A stretch of DNA of 64,000 nt from assembly GCF_025802015.1 (NCBI RefSeq), contig NZ_JAOYFC010000002.1:496001-560000 (forward strand). The letters run 5' to 3'. The position numbers were made by a program, and so were the translations under genes. This document shows positions 52,208-61,197 of the stretch, one piece after another. The notes beneath the pieces are model-generated. The model was not told where the DNA came from, ran no database searches, and saw only the letters and a program-made list of their open reading frames with translations. Position 1 is the first letter of the stretch; every line of letters starts with the position of its first letter. Origin of the DNA: Falsihalocynthiibacter halioticoli. GTDB taxonomy: Bacteria; Pseudomonadota; Alphaproteobacteria; Rhodobacterales; Rhodobacteraceae.

Positions 52208-53119
52208 ATGTCTCTTCGACCTATTCTTGATACAACCCAAGCCGTCCCGACTATTGAGGGCGCTGGCGTCCACCTTCACAGGGCTTTCGGCTTTCAGAAC
52301 CCCGATATGCTTGACCCATTCCTGTTGTTTGATGATTTCCGAAACGACGATCCGGAAAAATTCAAAGCAGGATTCCCGTGGCATCCGCACCGTGGGATCG
52401 AAACTATAACCTATGTACTCTCTGGCGCGGTTGAGCACGGTGACAGCCTTGGCAACACCGGCGTACTCGGCGCGGGCGACGTTCAATGGATGACCGCCGG
52501 ATCGGGCATCATGCATCAGGAAATGCCTTCCGAGAACGACGCAGGGCAGATGCATGGCTTCCAACTGTGGGCAAACTTGCCTGGCGATCTCAAGATGACC
52601 GCACCGCGGTATCAGGATGTCAAAGGCAGCGATATACCAGAGATCATTGATGACGATGGCACGCGCGTCAAAATCATCATTGGCGAATTTTGGGGCAAGC
52701 GCGGGCCTGTCGATGGTATTGCCGCCGACCCACAGTATCTGGATATTTTCGTGCCAGCGGGCGTACGTAAAACCTTCAAAGTCGACACCTACAGACGGGC
52801 CTTTGCGTATGTATTCGAAGGTGAGGGAAAGTTTAGCGATGCTTCTAGCCCGACAGGCGTCCTCCTTGAAAAAGAGGTGCGGGGTCAAGAGGTAAATATC
52901 CGCGACATGTCCGGAAACCGCACGCTTGTTCGATTTGGCACGGGCGACGAAATCAGCGTTCAAGCTGGCGAGAAAGGACTGCGGTTTTTGCTGGTATCTG
53001 GCGCGCCGATCCAAGAGCCCGTCGCTTGGCATGGCCCAATCGTGATGAACACGCGCGAAGAATTGCAGCAGGCTTTTTCTGAGTTGCGCAACGGAACATT
53101 CATCCGACCGGCGCATTGA
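52208..53119 (+). CDS. pirin family protein
   Basis: A 303-residue bicupin. The metal site of the first cupin is FPWHPHRGIETITYVLSGAV (His-x-His) with HGDSLGNTGVLGAGDVQWMT and GIMHQEMPSE completing it; the N-terminus VHLHRAFGFQNPDMLDPFLL is the standard pirin opening. Bacterial pirins have been linked to quercetin 2,3-dioxygenase activity and to binding pyruvate dehydrogenase; neither is shown by the context. SD AAGGAG at 52194-52199 precedes ATG 52208. A terminator-like hairpin follows. Confidence 0.94.
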   Translation: MSLRPILDTTQAVPTIEGAGVHLHRAFGFQNPDMLDPFLLFDDFRNDDPEKFKAGFPWHPHRGIETITYVLSGAVEHGDSLGNTGVLGAGDVQWMTAGSGIMHQEMPSENDAGQMHGFQLWANLPGDLKMTAPRYQDVKGSDIPEIIDDDGTRVKIIIGEFWGKRGPVDGIAADPQYLDIFVPAGVRKTFKVDTYRRAFAYVFEGEGKFSDASSPTGVLLEKEVRGQEVNIRDMSGNRTLVRFGTGDEISVQAGEKGLRFLLVSGAPIQEPVAWHGPIVMNTREELQQAFSELRNGTFIRPAH

Positions 53120-53132
53120 TCTAATAACACTT

Positions 53133-53163
53133 GAGGGCGTGCACCGCGCGCCCTCTTTCATTT
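53133..53163 (+). terminator. intrinsic terminator of the pirin gene
   Basis: Stem GAGGGCG/CGCCCTC (7 bp) with a 9-base loop, then TTTCATTTT on the plus strand, 13 bases after the stop. Also lies between convergent genes. Confidence 0.7.
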
Positions 53164-53173
53164 TAAGTGATGG

Positions 53174-53767
53174 CTAAACGCTTGCCCCAACTGCATTCAT
53201 CGCCATTTGGGCATAGATATCAGCCACCTCTTGCTGGCTCATGCGACCATCCGCGCGGTACCATGTATTCACTCCCGTTAGCATTGCGATCAACGCCATT
53301 GTCGCCAGCTTACTATCGGCAACCGTAAATGCGCCCGCTTCCACTCCACGCTTGACGATATCTTCCAAACGCGCCTCATACCGCCGCCGCATTTCTTCGA
53401 TCTTCGTGAAATTTTCCGGCTCTAGATTTCGCAACTCCATATAGGCCACGAAAACAGCTTCGGGGCGTTCTATATGAAATGCGATGTGAAAACGGGCGAA
53501 CGCGTCGAGCTCTGAACTTGGGTCGTCAACGGGAGGAAGTTGTTCGAGCGCTTCGAAAAGCTCATCCATGTGGGATTTCATCAGGTCAAACAGCAGTGAC
53601 TGCTTATCTTGCGTATAAAGATAGAGCGCCCCCGCCTGTACGCCGACCTCTTTTGCGATCTGTCGCATGGAAACCGCTGCATACCCGTGCCGAGCAAACA
53701 GCGTTAGAGCCGCTGTTCGGATGCGTGGGCCGGTTATCTTTGAGTGTGAGCCTGTTTTTCGTGCCAT
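53174..53767 (-). CDS. TetR/AcrR family transcriptional regulator
   Basis: A 197-residue repressor. N-terminal helix-turn-helix: RIRTAALTLFARHGYAAVSM then RQIAKEVGVQAGALYLYTQD KQSLL (helix 3 contains GALYLY). The C-terminal ligand domain (VFVAYMELRNLEPENFTKIE; MIALMTGVNTWYRADGRM-type helix) resembles the group regulating acyl-CoA or fatty-acid genes (TetR_C of the KstR2 type), from general similarity only. Its target is not obvious: it is divergent from the small lipoprotein gene and convergent with pirin. An AT-rich ATTAAATGAACGACTGTTCATT stretch overlapping its start (two half-sites TGAAC/GTTCA) could be its own operator. Confidence 0.88.
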   Translation of the reverse strand: MARKTGSHSKITGPRIRTAALTLFARHGYAAVSMRQIAKEVGVQAGALYLYTQDKQSLLFDLMKSHMDELFEALEQLPPVDDPSSELDAFARFHIAFHIERPEAVFVAYMELRNLEPENFTKIEEMRRRYEARLEDIVKRGVEAGAFTVADSKLATMALIAMLTGVNTWYRADGRMSQQEVADIYAQMAMNAVGASV

Positions 53768-53776
53768 ACCGGCACA

Positions 53777-53798
53777 TTAAATGAACGACTGTTCATTG
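53777..53798. promoter_or_regulatory. candidate TetR-type operator
   Basis: TGAACGACTGTTCA at 53782-53795 is an inverted repeat (TGAAC-N4-GTTCA) extended by ATGAAC...GTTCAT, ending about 14 bases upstream of the TetR start codon. Half-sites of this kind at the promoter of the regulator itself are typical for autoregulation by TetR proteins; the assignment is positional. Confidence 0.5.
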
Positions 53799-53903
53799 AA
53801 AAGCACCCACGAGATCACGACAGCAACTTGTATCATTTTCTCCTACTTGCCCAATCACGATACAGCCCTATATTCGGTCTTATTGCTATGTCAGGGGGCC
53901 GCT

Positions 53904-54194
53904 TTGCGCCATTCAATCAGTCTTGGGGTTATTGTTTGCGCTATGCTAAGCGCATGTTCCCCGCCTCCTGTGCCGAAGACGCAATTCTCTGAAGCTGTGG
54001 AAGCCACGGAGTACCCCAGTCTAAAGCCGCTCGGCACGCTGTTGAAAGACGCTGGGGATGTGACAGCAGAGCCTGCTGAAATTGGCGGAACAGACAGCCT
54101 CAGGAACAGAGCAAAACAGATCAGCGGGCCTGTGATTGATCCAAAAACGAAATCAGAGCTTGCTGCGGCAGTTGAGCGACATTCCTCGCTATAG
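53904..54194 (+). CDS. small lipoprotein with probable TTG start
   Basis: A 96-residue product if started at TTG 53904, which follows an AGGGGG SD by 6 bases. This gives MRHSISLGVIVCAMLSAC, a normal lipoprotein signal with lipobox LSAC (Cys near 18), then a proline-rich and acidic mature chain (SPPPVPKTQFSEAVEATEYP; LKPLGTLLKDAGDVTAEPAE). The longer open frame from ATG 53781 would not make a signal peptide and overlaps the putative operator. Homologues near hom in Rhodobacteraceae are plausible; function unknown. Confidence 0.65.
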   Translation: MRHSISLGVIVCAMLSACSPPPVPKTQFSEAVEATEYPSLKPLGTLLKDAGDVTAEPAEIGGTDSLRNRAKQISGPVIDPKTKSELAAAVERHSSL

Positions 54195-54298
54195 CCTCAA
54201 AGCCACATTCGAAAACGGCAACACGCGTTGCAAGTCTGGCGATTCCCCGATAACAGACGCAAAGAAAATCAACATTCTTGCCCTAAGGAACGCTTTCT

Positions 54299-55585
54299 AT
54301 GCTCCCTCCTCTTCGTCTTGGTATCGCTGGCTTGGGCACCGTCGGCGTGGGTGTGGTCAAAATCATTCGCCAGAAAGCAAATCTGCTCGCAGATCGCACG
54401 GGGCGACCGATTGTTATTACCGCGATTTCCGCGAGAACGCGTGACAAGGATCGCGGCGTCCCCCTTACTGATTATGCATGGGAAGACGATCCCGTTGCGC
54501 TCGCTAAACGCGACGATATCGATGTGTTCGTAGAGCTAATGGGCGGAAGCGACGGCCCTGCCAAAGCAGCCACAGAAACGGCACTCGCAAATGGCAAAGA
54601 CGTTGTAACAGCAAACAAAGCACTGCTTGCGCTGCACGGGCAAGCGCTCGCAGAAGCAGCAGAAAGCGCCGATCAAGTGATCCGCTTTGAAGCTGCTGTT
54701 GCAGGCGGTATTCCTGTGGTCAAAGCCCTTACCGAAGGGCTTGCAGGCAATGATATCACGCGCGTGATGGGCGTAATGAACGGCACCTGCAACTATATCC
54801 TAACTCGCATGCAAAGCGCCGGCCTTGCTTATGACGAGGTATTCGAGGAAGCAAACCAGCTTGGCTATCTCGAAGCCGATCCAAATCTTGATGTGGGCGG
54901 CATTGACGCCGGACACAAGCTTGCATTGCTCTCTGCTATCGCATTTGGAACCAAGGTGGATTTCAAAGGTGTCGAGCTTGAAGGCATTCAGCGCATCACC
55001 ATTGACGACATCAACCAAGCCGCTGACATGGGCTATCGGATCAAGCTTCTCGGAGTCGCGCAAATGACTGGTCGCGGCCTCGAACAGCGCATGTCCCCTT
55101 GCCTTGTTCCCGACAGCTCGCCGCTCGGGCAGCTTGAAGGGGGCACAAATATGGTCGTTCTCGAAGGTGATCAGGTCGGCCAAATCGTTCTGCGCGGAGC
55201 AGGTGCGGGCGAAGGCCCAACTGCAAGCGCTGTTATGTCGGATATCATCGATATTGCACGCGGCATTCGCGTACCCACTTTCGGGAAACCGGCAAAAGGC
55301 CTCGCACAAGCGACATCGGCAAAAGCGAGCGCTTCTGCGCCCTATTATCTGCGCTTCCAGCTTTTGGACAAGCCTGGCGCACTGGCAAAGATTGCCGCTT
55401 CGCTCGGACAAGCGGGCATTTCGATCGATAGGATGCGCCAGTATAGCCATGAGGCAGATGCGGCGCCTGTCCTAATCGTGACCCACAAAACAACACGTGA
55501 TGCGCTCGAAGCGGCGCTTGCGGCGTTTGCTGAAACAAATGTATTGGCGGCAGAACCTGTCGCTATTCGCATCGAAGCCGTCTAA
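54299..55585 (+). CDS. hom: homoserine dehydrogenase
   Basis: Reduces aspartate semialdehyde to homoserine, the branch to threonine and methionine. The 428-residue enzyme has the nucleotide loop LGIAGLGTVGVGVVKIIRQ at 5-25, AAVAGGIPVVKALTEGLAGN and VMGVMNGTCNYILTRMQ around the active site, YLEADPNLDVGGIDAGHKLA with the catalytic Asp/Lys, and a C-terminal ACT domain (LLDKPGALAKIAASLGQAGI) for threonine feedback. SD AAGGAA precedes ATG 54299. It probably starts a unit with glpX (59 bases on). Confidence 0.95.
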   Translation: MLPPLRLGIAGLGTVGVGVVKIIRQKANLLADRTGRPIVITAISARTRDKDRGVPLTDYAWEDDPVALAKRDDIDVFVELMGGSDGPAKAATETALANGKDVVTANKALLALHGQALAEAAESADQVIRFEAAVAGGIPVVKALTEGLAGNDITRVMGVMNGTCNYILTRMQSAGLAYDEVFEEANQLGYLEADPNLDVGGIDAGHKLALLSAIAFGTKVDFKGVELEGIQRITIDDINQAADMGYRIKLLGVAQMTGRGLEQRMSPCLVPDSSPLGQLEGGTNMVVLEGDQVGQIVLRGAGAGEGPTASAVMSDIIDIARGIRVPTFGKPAKGLAQATSAKASASAPYYLRFQLLDKPGALAKIAASLGQAGISIDRMRQYSHEADAAPVLIVTHKTTRDALEAALAAFAETNVLAAEPVAIRIEAV

Positions 55586-55644
55586 ACTAGGTTATATTGG
55601 CCCATAACCTGTTTTGACCCCAGTAATAGAGAGCACTGTAATAT

Positions 55645-56607
55645 ATGGCAAAAGCCGACTTTAACGACCGAATGTTGTCGCTGGGCCTCGCCCGCGTATC
55701 CGAAGCCGCCGCATTGGCCTCTGCTGACCTGATCGGTCGCGGAGACGAGAAAGCCGCAGACCAAGCCGCCGTCAATGCCATGCGCGAGCAACTCAATATG
55801 CTCGACATTAACGGCGTTGTTGTCATCGGTGAAGGTGAACGTGACGAGGCTCCAATGCTGTATATCGGCGAGGAAGTCGGCAGTGGCGATGGCCCTGCGG
55901 TTGATATCGCTCTCGACCCGCTCGAAGGCACGACGCTTACCGCGAAAGATATGCCCAACGCGCTTACCGTTATCGCCATGGGGCCGCGTGGCTCAATGCT
56001 GCATGCGCCAGATGTCTACATGGACAAGCTTGCGATCGGCCCAGGTTTTGCACCTGACACAGTTACGCTCGAAATGAGCCCAAGCGAACGCGTCTATGCT
56101 CTCGCCAAAGCCAAAGGATGCAAATCCAAGGACATCACTGTTTGTGTTCTGGAGCGTCCGCGCCACGTTGAGATGTTGAACGAACTTCGCGAAACTGGCG
56201 CTGCTATTCGCCTGATTACCGATGGCGACGTTGCTGGCGTGATCCACTGTGCGGAGGCCGACATTACCGGCATCGACATGTATATGGGGTCCGGTGGCGC
56301 ACCCGAAGGCGTTTTGGCTGCTGCCGCGCTGAAGTGCATGGGCGGACAGATTTATGGCCGTCTTGTATTCCGCAACGCTGACGAACGCGCACGCGCAACG
56401 CGCATCGGCATCGAGGATTTTGACCGCATCTATACCCGCGACGATCTCGTGACAGAGGATGTTATTTTCGCGGCGACCGGTGTTACCGATGGCTCTGTTG
56501 TGTCTGGCATCAAACGCGAAGTTGGCTACCTGACCACAGAAACGATCCTCATGCGGTCAAAAACCGGTTCTGTTCGCCGGATGATTTACCGCAACCCAAC
56601 TAAATAA
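55645..56607 (+). CDS. glpX: class II fructose-1,6-bisphosphatase
   Basis: A 320-residue GlpX-type phosphatase of gluconeogenesis (and of sedoheptulose bisphosphate in some organisms). Metal and phosphate motifs: IGRGDEKAADQAAVNAMREQ, GVVVIGEGERDEAPMLYIGE, DIALDPLEGTTLTAKDMPNA, and YMGSGGAPEGVLAAAALKCM. Standard length. Located between hom and recJ, an arrangement common in Rhodobacterales and related groups. A long-looped hairpin lies after the stop. Confidence 0.96.
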   Translation: MAKADFNDRMLSLGLARVSEAAALASADLIGRGDEKAADQAAVNAMREQLNMLDINGVVVIGEGERDEAPMLYIGEEVGSGDGPAVDIALDPLEGTTLTAKDMPNALTVIAMGPRGSMLHAPDVYMDKLAIGPGFAPDTVTLEMSPSERVYALAKAKGCKSKDITVCVLERPRHVEMLNELRETGAAIRLITDGDVAGVIHCAEADITGIDMYMGSGGAPEGVLAAAALKCMGGQIYGRLVFRNADERARATRIGIEDFDRIYTRDDLVTEDVIFAATGVTDGSVVSGIKREVGYLTTETILMRSKTGSVRRMIYRNPTK

Positions 56608-56618
56608 ATAGCAAAATC

Positions 56619-56656
56619 GCGCCTTGCTCATGTCAAACAGATTGCCAGCAAGGCGC
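56619..56656 (+). terminator. long-looped inverted repeat after glpX
   Basis: GCGCCTTGCT at 56619-56628 pairs perfectly with AGCAAGGCGC at 56647-56656 (10 bp, 18-base loop), followed by ATTTAC. Position suggests termination of the hom-glpX transcript; the U tract is short. Confidence 0.5.
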
Positions 56657-56678
56657 ATTTACACATAGGTTTCGGGGT

Positions 56679-58430
56679 ATGGGTGATTTTCTAAATGTTT
56701 CCAACTCCCTGAGTGGACGACGCTGGGTCGGACCAAATGCTGAAACAGAGCGCGCAGCGCTTCACCTAGAACAGCAAACCGATTTAGCCGCACCATTGTG
56801 CCGAATATTAGCGCAGCGCAGCGTTACACCAGAAACAGCGAAACAGTTTCTTGAGCCCACACTGCGCGACCTCCTGCCCGACCCACATCAATTGCTAGAT
56901 ATGGAGAAAGCGGCGCGCCGCTTCCTCAAAGCGGTTCAGTCGAACGAGAAAATCGCAATCTTTGCGGACTACGACGTTGATGGTGGAACATCCGCTGCCC
57001 TTCTTATCGACTGGCTCAGACAGATGGGGCGAGAAGCCACGCTATATGTTCCCGACAGGATCGACGAAGGATATGGGCCAAACGACGAGGCCATGGCCAA
57101 ACTTGCGGCCTCTCACGACCTGATCGTCTGTGTTGACTGCGGAACCTTGTCTCATGGTCCGGTTAAGGCCGCCGTTGGCGCTGACGTGGTCATCCTTGAT
57201 CACCACCTCGGTGAGGAGACGCTTCCAGACGCCGTAGCTGTTGTTAACCCGAACCGGCAAGACGAGAGCGGCGAACTTGCCCATCTTTGTGCGGCTGCGG
57301 TTGTATTTCTCATGCTCGTTGAAGCAAACCGGCAGTTGCGTAGCGGCGGGGCGAAAGGCCCTGACTTGATGGCGATGCTCGATCTTGTCGCCCTTGCAAC
57401 TGTGGCGGATGTTGCGCCCTTGATCGGAGTGAACCGAGCTTTGGTACAGCAAGGCCTTAAAGTTATGGCCCAACGCAACAGGCCCGGGCTTGTTGCACTC
57501 GCAGATACCGCCAGAGCGGATTCCGCACCTAATTCCTATCACCTTGGCTTTCTCTATGGGCCACGCGTAAACGCAGGGGGCCGCATCGGCAAAGCGGACC
57601 TTGGCGCACGGCTTCTTGCAACGAATGATCCCTCCGAGGCCGAGGCACTTGCTCAGAAACTGGACGAGTTAAACACCGAACGCCGCGAAATCGAAGAGTC
57701 CGTTCGCGCAGCGGCGCTTGAACAGGCCGAAAGCCGAGGCATAGACGCACCGCTCGTCTGGGCGGCTGGTCAAGGGTGGCACGCAGGTGTTGTTGGAATC
57801 GTGGCGTCGCGCCTGAAGGAGGCTACAAATCGCCCAGCAATCGTGATTGGCCTGAACGACGGTGAAGGCAAAGGCTCTGGTCGATCGATTGCTGGCGTTG
57901 ATCTTGGTGCATCTATCCATCGGCTCGTGACTGAGGGGCTCCTCCTCAAAGGCGGCGGACACAAAATGGCCGCGGGCCTTACCGTTGCTGAAGACAAACT
58001 CGAAGCAGCGATGGAGCGTCTTTCCGAGCTTCTCGCAAAACAAGGCGCGGGTGACGCCGGACCGGCTGACCTACGGCTAGATGGGCTCTTGATGGGCGCA
58101 GGTGCCACCGTTGAACTGGTTCAAGACATCGAAAAGGCAGGTCCCTTTGGTGCTGGCGCCCCTGCCCCGCGGTTTGCCTTTCCAGACCAGCAGATCTTTT
58201 TCACCAAACGCGTTGGTGAGAGCCATCTGAAGCTGACATTTGGTGACGGCATCGGCCAACGCATCGAAGCAATATGTTTCGGCGCATTCGACAAACCGCT
58301 TGGTTCAGCACTTGAGAATCACAATGGCGCGCGTTTTCACCTCGCTGGGCGCTTGGAAATCAACACTTGGGGTGGTCGGCAAAAAATCCAGCTGCGCCTC
58401 GAAGATGCCGCCGCCGCATCAAGCGCCTAA
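56679..58430 (+). CDS. recJ: single-stranded-DNA-specific exonuclease RecJ
   Basis: A 583-residue 5'-3' ssDNA exonuclease used in recombination and mismatch repair. DHH-domain motifs: IFADYDVDGGTSAALLIDWL (motif I), LIVCVDCGTL (motif II-type), VVILDHHLGEETLPDAVAVV (DHH, near 171) and LCAAAVVFLM; the DHHA1 part has GGGHKMAAGLTVAEDKLEAA. The C-terminal OB-fold ends with FHLAGRLEINTWGGRQKIQL. Length is typical. Starts 71 bases after glpX and is followed by tRNA-Glu. Confidence 0.95.
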   Translation: MGDFLNVSNSLSGRRWVGPNAETERAALHLEQQTDLAAPLCRILAQRSVTPETAKQFLEPTLRDLLPDPHQLLDMEKAARRFLKAVQSNEKIAIFADYDVDGGTSAALLIDWLRQMGREATLYVPDRIDEGYGPNDEAMAKLAASHDLIVCVDCGTLSHGPVKAAVGADVVILDHHLGEETLPDAVAVVNPNRQDESGELAHLCAAAVVFLMLVEANRQLRSGGAKGPDLMAMLDLVALATVADVAPLIGVNRALVQQGLKVMAQRNRPGLVALADTARADSAPNSYHLGFLYGPRVNAGGRIGKADLGARLLATNDPSEAEALAQKLDELNTERREIEESVRAAALEQAESRGIDAPLVWAAGQGWHAGVVGIVASRLKEATNRPAIVIGLNDGEGKGSGRSIAGVDLGASIHRLVTEGLLLKGGGHKMAAGLTVAEDKLEAAMERLSELLAKQGAGDAGPADLRLDGLLMGAGATVELVQDIEKAGPFGAGAPAPRFAFPDQQIFFTKRVGESHLKLTFGDGIGQRIEAICFGAFDKPLGSALENHNGARFHLAGRLEINTWGGRQKIQLRLEDAAAASSA

Positions 58431-58542
58431 ATATATGAAAAACATATACAAATACACGAACTGCGATTTTTTTTGCATTTCTGTTAAAAAGCCTCTTGCG
58501 CAGGGCAAAAGCTTTGCCTAGAAACCGCCTCACAGAGTAAGT

Positions 58543-58617
58543 GGCCCGTTCGTCTATCGGTTAGGACGCCAGGTTTTCAACCTGGAAAGAGGGGTTCGAT
58601 TCCCCTACGGGCTGCCA
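58543..58617 (+). tRNA. tRNA-Glu (anticodon TTC)
   Basis: Plus-strand cloverleaf with encoded CCA. Acceptor GGCCCGT pairs with ACGGGCT (one G:U at the end), anticodon arm CCAGG-TTTTCAA-CCTGG gives UUC, T arm AGGGG-TTCGATT-CCCCT, discriminator G73. Reads GAA/GAG. It is alone, 112 bases after recJ. Confidence 0.96.
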
Positions 58618-58805
58618 TTTCCTCCCTCTAAATTGTTGATTAGACAAGATATCGCTCAACGCATCCGTGCGCATGAGCCGATTGATCAATGCACTTTCCA
58701 AAGTCGACATACTGATTTGCGCATACCAAAAATGGCGACATGTTTCAGTCGCCATTTCATGTTCTTATCGATTGTTAAGAGGCACGAAGCCATTGGCGCA
58801 GAAGG

Positions 58806-59705
58806 CTAAATTTGGCTAACCTTCTGTGTGTTTAGGCGTTTTAGCAACTGTTCAAGCTCGGCTTGGCTGACGTCGTCAATCTTTGCGGTTGGCGGACGTA
58901 CACGCGGACTACGGAAGACATTAGCCTGACACAAAAGCGTCTTGTGTACGTGATAAAACATATCCGCCCCCTGAAAGCCCAGCCGGCTCACAGGCAAGAT
59001 ACACTCCTCCAAAATGGCTGCAGCTTCGCCCTCATCTCCCGCTTCTAGCGCGCGCCAGACAGCCATAAAGACTCCAGCCTGACTAGCAAACGGCATGGTA
59101 CCGCGCGCGCCGCGTCTGTGCTCTTCGATGAGCGTTCCGCCTCCTGCGCCACCAAGCACTGTAAGCTTATCCCCGACCACATCCACCATCGCCGAAACCT
59201 GCGCAACCGTCGGGTTTGTTTCAACTTTGATGGTGTCCACGAGCGGCACTTCTTCTGCGATTTTCAACGCCAATGCCGGCGAGATCGGTGACTGTGGCAC
59301 ATCCTGAAGTATGATCGGCAGCTGGGCTGCTTCTGCCACTGCCGAAAGATGCTCAATGACCGAGTCTGGCCCCGTAGCAAAAAAATCTGGTGGCCAGATC
59401 ATAAGGCGCGAGGCCCCTGCTTCCGCTGCTTCGGCTGCAAGTTGTACCGCTGGCGCTGTGCCAGGGGCGGACGTGTTCATAACAACGGGAACGCGCCCAT
59501 CAACCTGATCCACGACAGCACGCAAGACTTCGCGCCGCTCTTTGGGGGTGAGCTTGAAAATCTCGCTACCGATGGCAATACCAATGCCGGAAACCCCGGT
59601 ATTGAGGGTCGCATCGACCTCAATTCGTAAGCTACCAAAATCAACGTCAAAGTTGCTGTCAAACGGTGTTAATAGAATAGGAACAATGCCAGTTAGTCCG
59701 GACAT
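58806..59705 (-). CDS. DHDPS/NAL-superfamily aldolase-like protein, atypical active site
   Basis: A 299-residue TIM-barrel protein of the DapA/NanA superfamily (GIVPILLTPFDSNFDVDFGS; VSGIGIAIGSEIFKLTPKER). The Schiff-base lysine is retained in VDTIKVETNPTVAQ, but the catalytic Tyr motif, normally Y-N-x-P, reads IILQDVPQSP, so Tyr is replaced by Gln and the pyruvate-carboxylate Arg two residues later is missing. It is therefore not a lysine-pathway DapA. As the last gene of a sugar-acid operon it most likely cleaves or dehydrates a 2-keto-3-deoxy sugar acid. Its start overlaps the mutarotase gene by 13 bases. Confidence 0.85.
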   Translation of the reverse strand: MSGLTGIVPILLTPFDSNFDVDFGSLRIEVDATLNTGVSGIGIAIGSEIFKLTPKERREVLRAVVDQVDGRVPVVMNTSAPGTAPAVQLAAEAAEAGASRLMIWPPDFFATGPDSVIEHLSAVAEAAQLPIILQDVPQSPISPALALKIAEEVPLVDTIKVETNPTVAQVSAMVDVVGDKLTVLGGAGGGTLIEEHRRGARGTMPFASQAGVFMAVWRALEAGDEGEAAAILEECILPVSRLGFQGADMFYHVHKTLLCQANVFRSPRVRPPTAKIDDVSQAELEQLLKRLNTQKVSQI

Positions 59706-60037
59706 TTAGCTCTCTCCGATGTGGTTTCAAAAGCGAAGACTTCGCTCAAAGGTGTGTGTTTGGGGCGATTGCCGGCTTCAGTTTCCATCAGCGGCGCCAT
59801 TTTGCTCCACCAGCGGTTCATCAACTCAGACGGCGGCTGCTCGGCTGTTGGAAACGGCTCGGCCCGCTCCTGAAATGCAAAAATTGTGGTTCCGGTGCGA
59901 AAAAGGTAGTAGCGGATGATGCCACTTTCCTCCATCTGGCGCCGCATCTCGGGCCAGATTTCGGCATGAGCGGAATCGTAGGCCTTCTCTGCCCCTTCTT
60001 TGATTTGCATGCTCCAGCTGCGGCGATAAAGCGTCAT
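59693..60037 (-). CDS. L-rhamnose mutarotase-like protein
   Basis: A 114-residue dimeric ferredoxin-like-fold protein of the RhaM/YiiL family, which interconverts alpha and beta anomers of 6-deoxy sugars. MTLYRRSWSMQIKEGAEKAY begins the first beta-alpha unit; HAEIWPEMRRQMEESGIIRY carries the conserved HAEIWPE (His near 26), and NRWWSKMAPLMETEAGNRPK the Trp pair and C-terminal active-site segment. Start ATG 60037 is chosen since it overlaps the upstream gene stop (ATGA). The operon context fits use on L-rhamnose, L-fucose or a related deoxy sugar. Confidence 0.88.
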   Translation of the reverse strand: MTLYRRSWSMQIKEGAEKAYDSAHAEIWPEMRRQMEESGIIRYYLFRTGTTIFAFQERAEPFPTAEQPPSELMNRWWSKMAPLMETEAGNRPKHTPLSEVFAFETTSERAKCPD

Positions 60038-61197
60038 GTCGCCACCGTATTGTCGTTGATGTGATCCCATATGATTTCGTAACCAAGGCCAGGCGCACTC
60101 GGCAGCGCCACATAGCCTTCGTCATCCATCGGGTCGCAATTCCGCTCCAAATAGGGGTGCGGCGCATCATAGTTAACCCCGGGTGCAAGAAGCCCCTTCT
60201 CATACCACTCGCTGGTGTCTTCGGATGTCGCTCCCATGACCTGCAGATTGCCCCAACCTGCCATGTGAATTTCGCAGCGCTGCCCATAGGCTTCGCAAAC
60301 AATCGCGGTTTTCCGACATCCGGTTACGCCACCGCGACGAATATCCATGCGGCTCATGTCTGAGGCGCCGCGCAAAATCCATTCTGCACGCGTAAATACG
60401 CCGCCCGCCGCAATTTCTGGCGCGAGAATTGGAATTGAAAGTTCGCGGCAAAGCCGTACGTAGCTTTCAACTCGATATTCCGGCATTGGATGCTCGAACC
60501 AGTAATAGTCGTTCTTTTCCAGTTCGCGCCCGACCTTGATCGTTTCTTCGAGCGTGTGATACGTGCCCCAAACGTCGTACATCAAAACCATATCCGGCCC
60601 GACAGCTTCTCGGACGAGGTTCAAAGTTTCGATATCGGCTTTGATGTTGGACGGGCGCCCCTTGGTCGGCTTTCCAGTATCTGGGTTCCAAAAATAGTGG
60701 GGATGAATTTTATAGGCCTTGTACCCTTCGGCTTTGCAGGCAAGCGCGTGTTCGGCATATACCTCTGGCTTGCCAATATTTGGATAGGTTGAGGCATAGG
60801 CGGGCACCTTGTCGCGTGCGCCCCCCATCAATTTGTAAACAGGAAGCCCCGTTGCCCGCCCTGCTAAATCCCACAGAGCGCAGTCAATCACGCTTTGGGC
60901 AACTTCCGGCAGATTTGCGACCCACATCCATTTCCAAATTGCTTCACGATCAAACGGGTCTTCGCCAAGCAATAAATCACGCACGCGACCTTCGATGAGA
61001 CGTTGCTCATCCGGCGTCATTCCATCTTGGTCGCCGTGCTTGCCGCCACCAAAGAAATAGCCCGTCAGCCCTTCATCAGTATCAATACACGTTACAGTCT
61101 GACTTACCTCGGCGTTGGGTTTGAGCCGTCCATGGCCGATATCCCACCGATCCGCATGGGTGCGGAATCGGATCACCCTTACGTCGCTGATTTTCAT
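60034..61197 (-). CDS. enolase-superfamily (mandelate racemase group) sugar-acid dehydratase
   Basis: A 387-residue protein with the enolase-superfamily capping domain (1-130) and barrel. Candidate metal ligands: Asp in VLMYDVWGTYH, Glu in YYWFEHPMPEYR, Glu in ILAPEIAAGGVF. General bases: the KxH pair in AYKIHPHYFW and the Asp...His dyad in MSRMDIRRGG and CEIHMAGWGN, as in mandelate racemase relatives, so it should abstract the alpha proton of a sugar acid and lose water. Exact substrate unknown; distinct in sequence from the other dehydratase at 62.3 kb. Overlaps the neighbour genes by 4 bases on both sides. Confidence 0.88.
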   Translation of the reverse strand: MKISDVRVIRFRTHADRWDIGHGRLKPNAEVSQTVTCIDTDEGLTGYFFGGGKHGDQDGMTPDEQRLIEGRVRDLLLGEDPFDREAIWKWMWVANLPEVAQSVIDCALWDLAGRATGLPVYKLMGGARDKVPAYASTYPNIGKPEVYAEHALACKAEGYKAYKIHPHYFWNPDTGKPTKGRPSNIKADIETLNLVREAVGPDMVLMYDVWGTYHTLEETIKVGRELEKNDYYWFEHPMPEYRVESYVRLCRELSIPILAPEIAAGGVFTRAEWILRGASDMSRMDIRRGGVTGCRKTAIVCEAYGQRCEIHMAGWGNLQVMGATSEDTSEWYEKGLLAPGVNYDAPHPYLERNCDPMDDEGYVALPSAPGLGYEIIWDHINDNTVAT

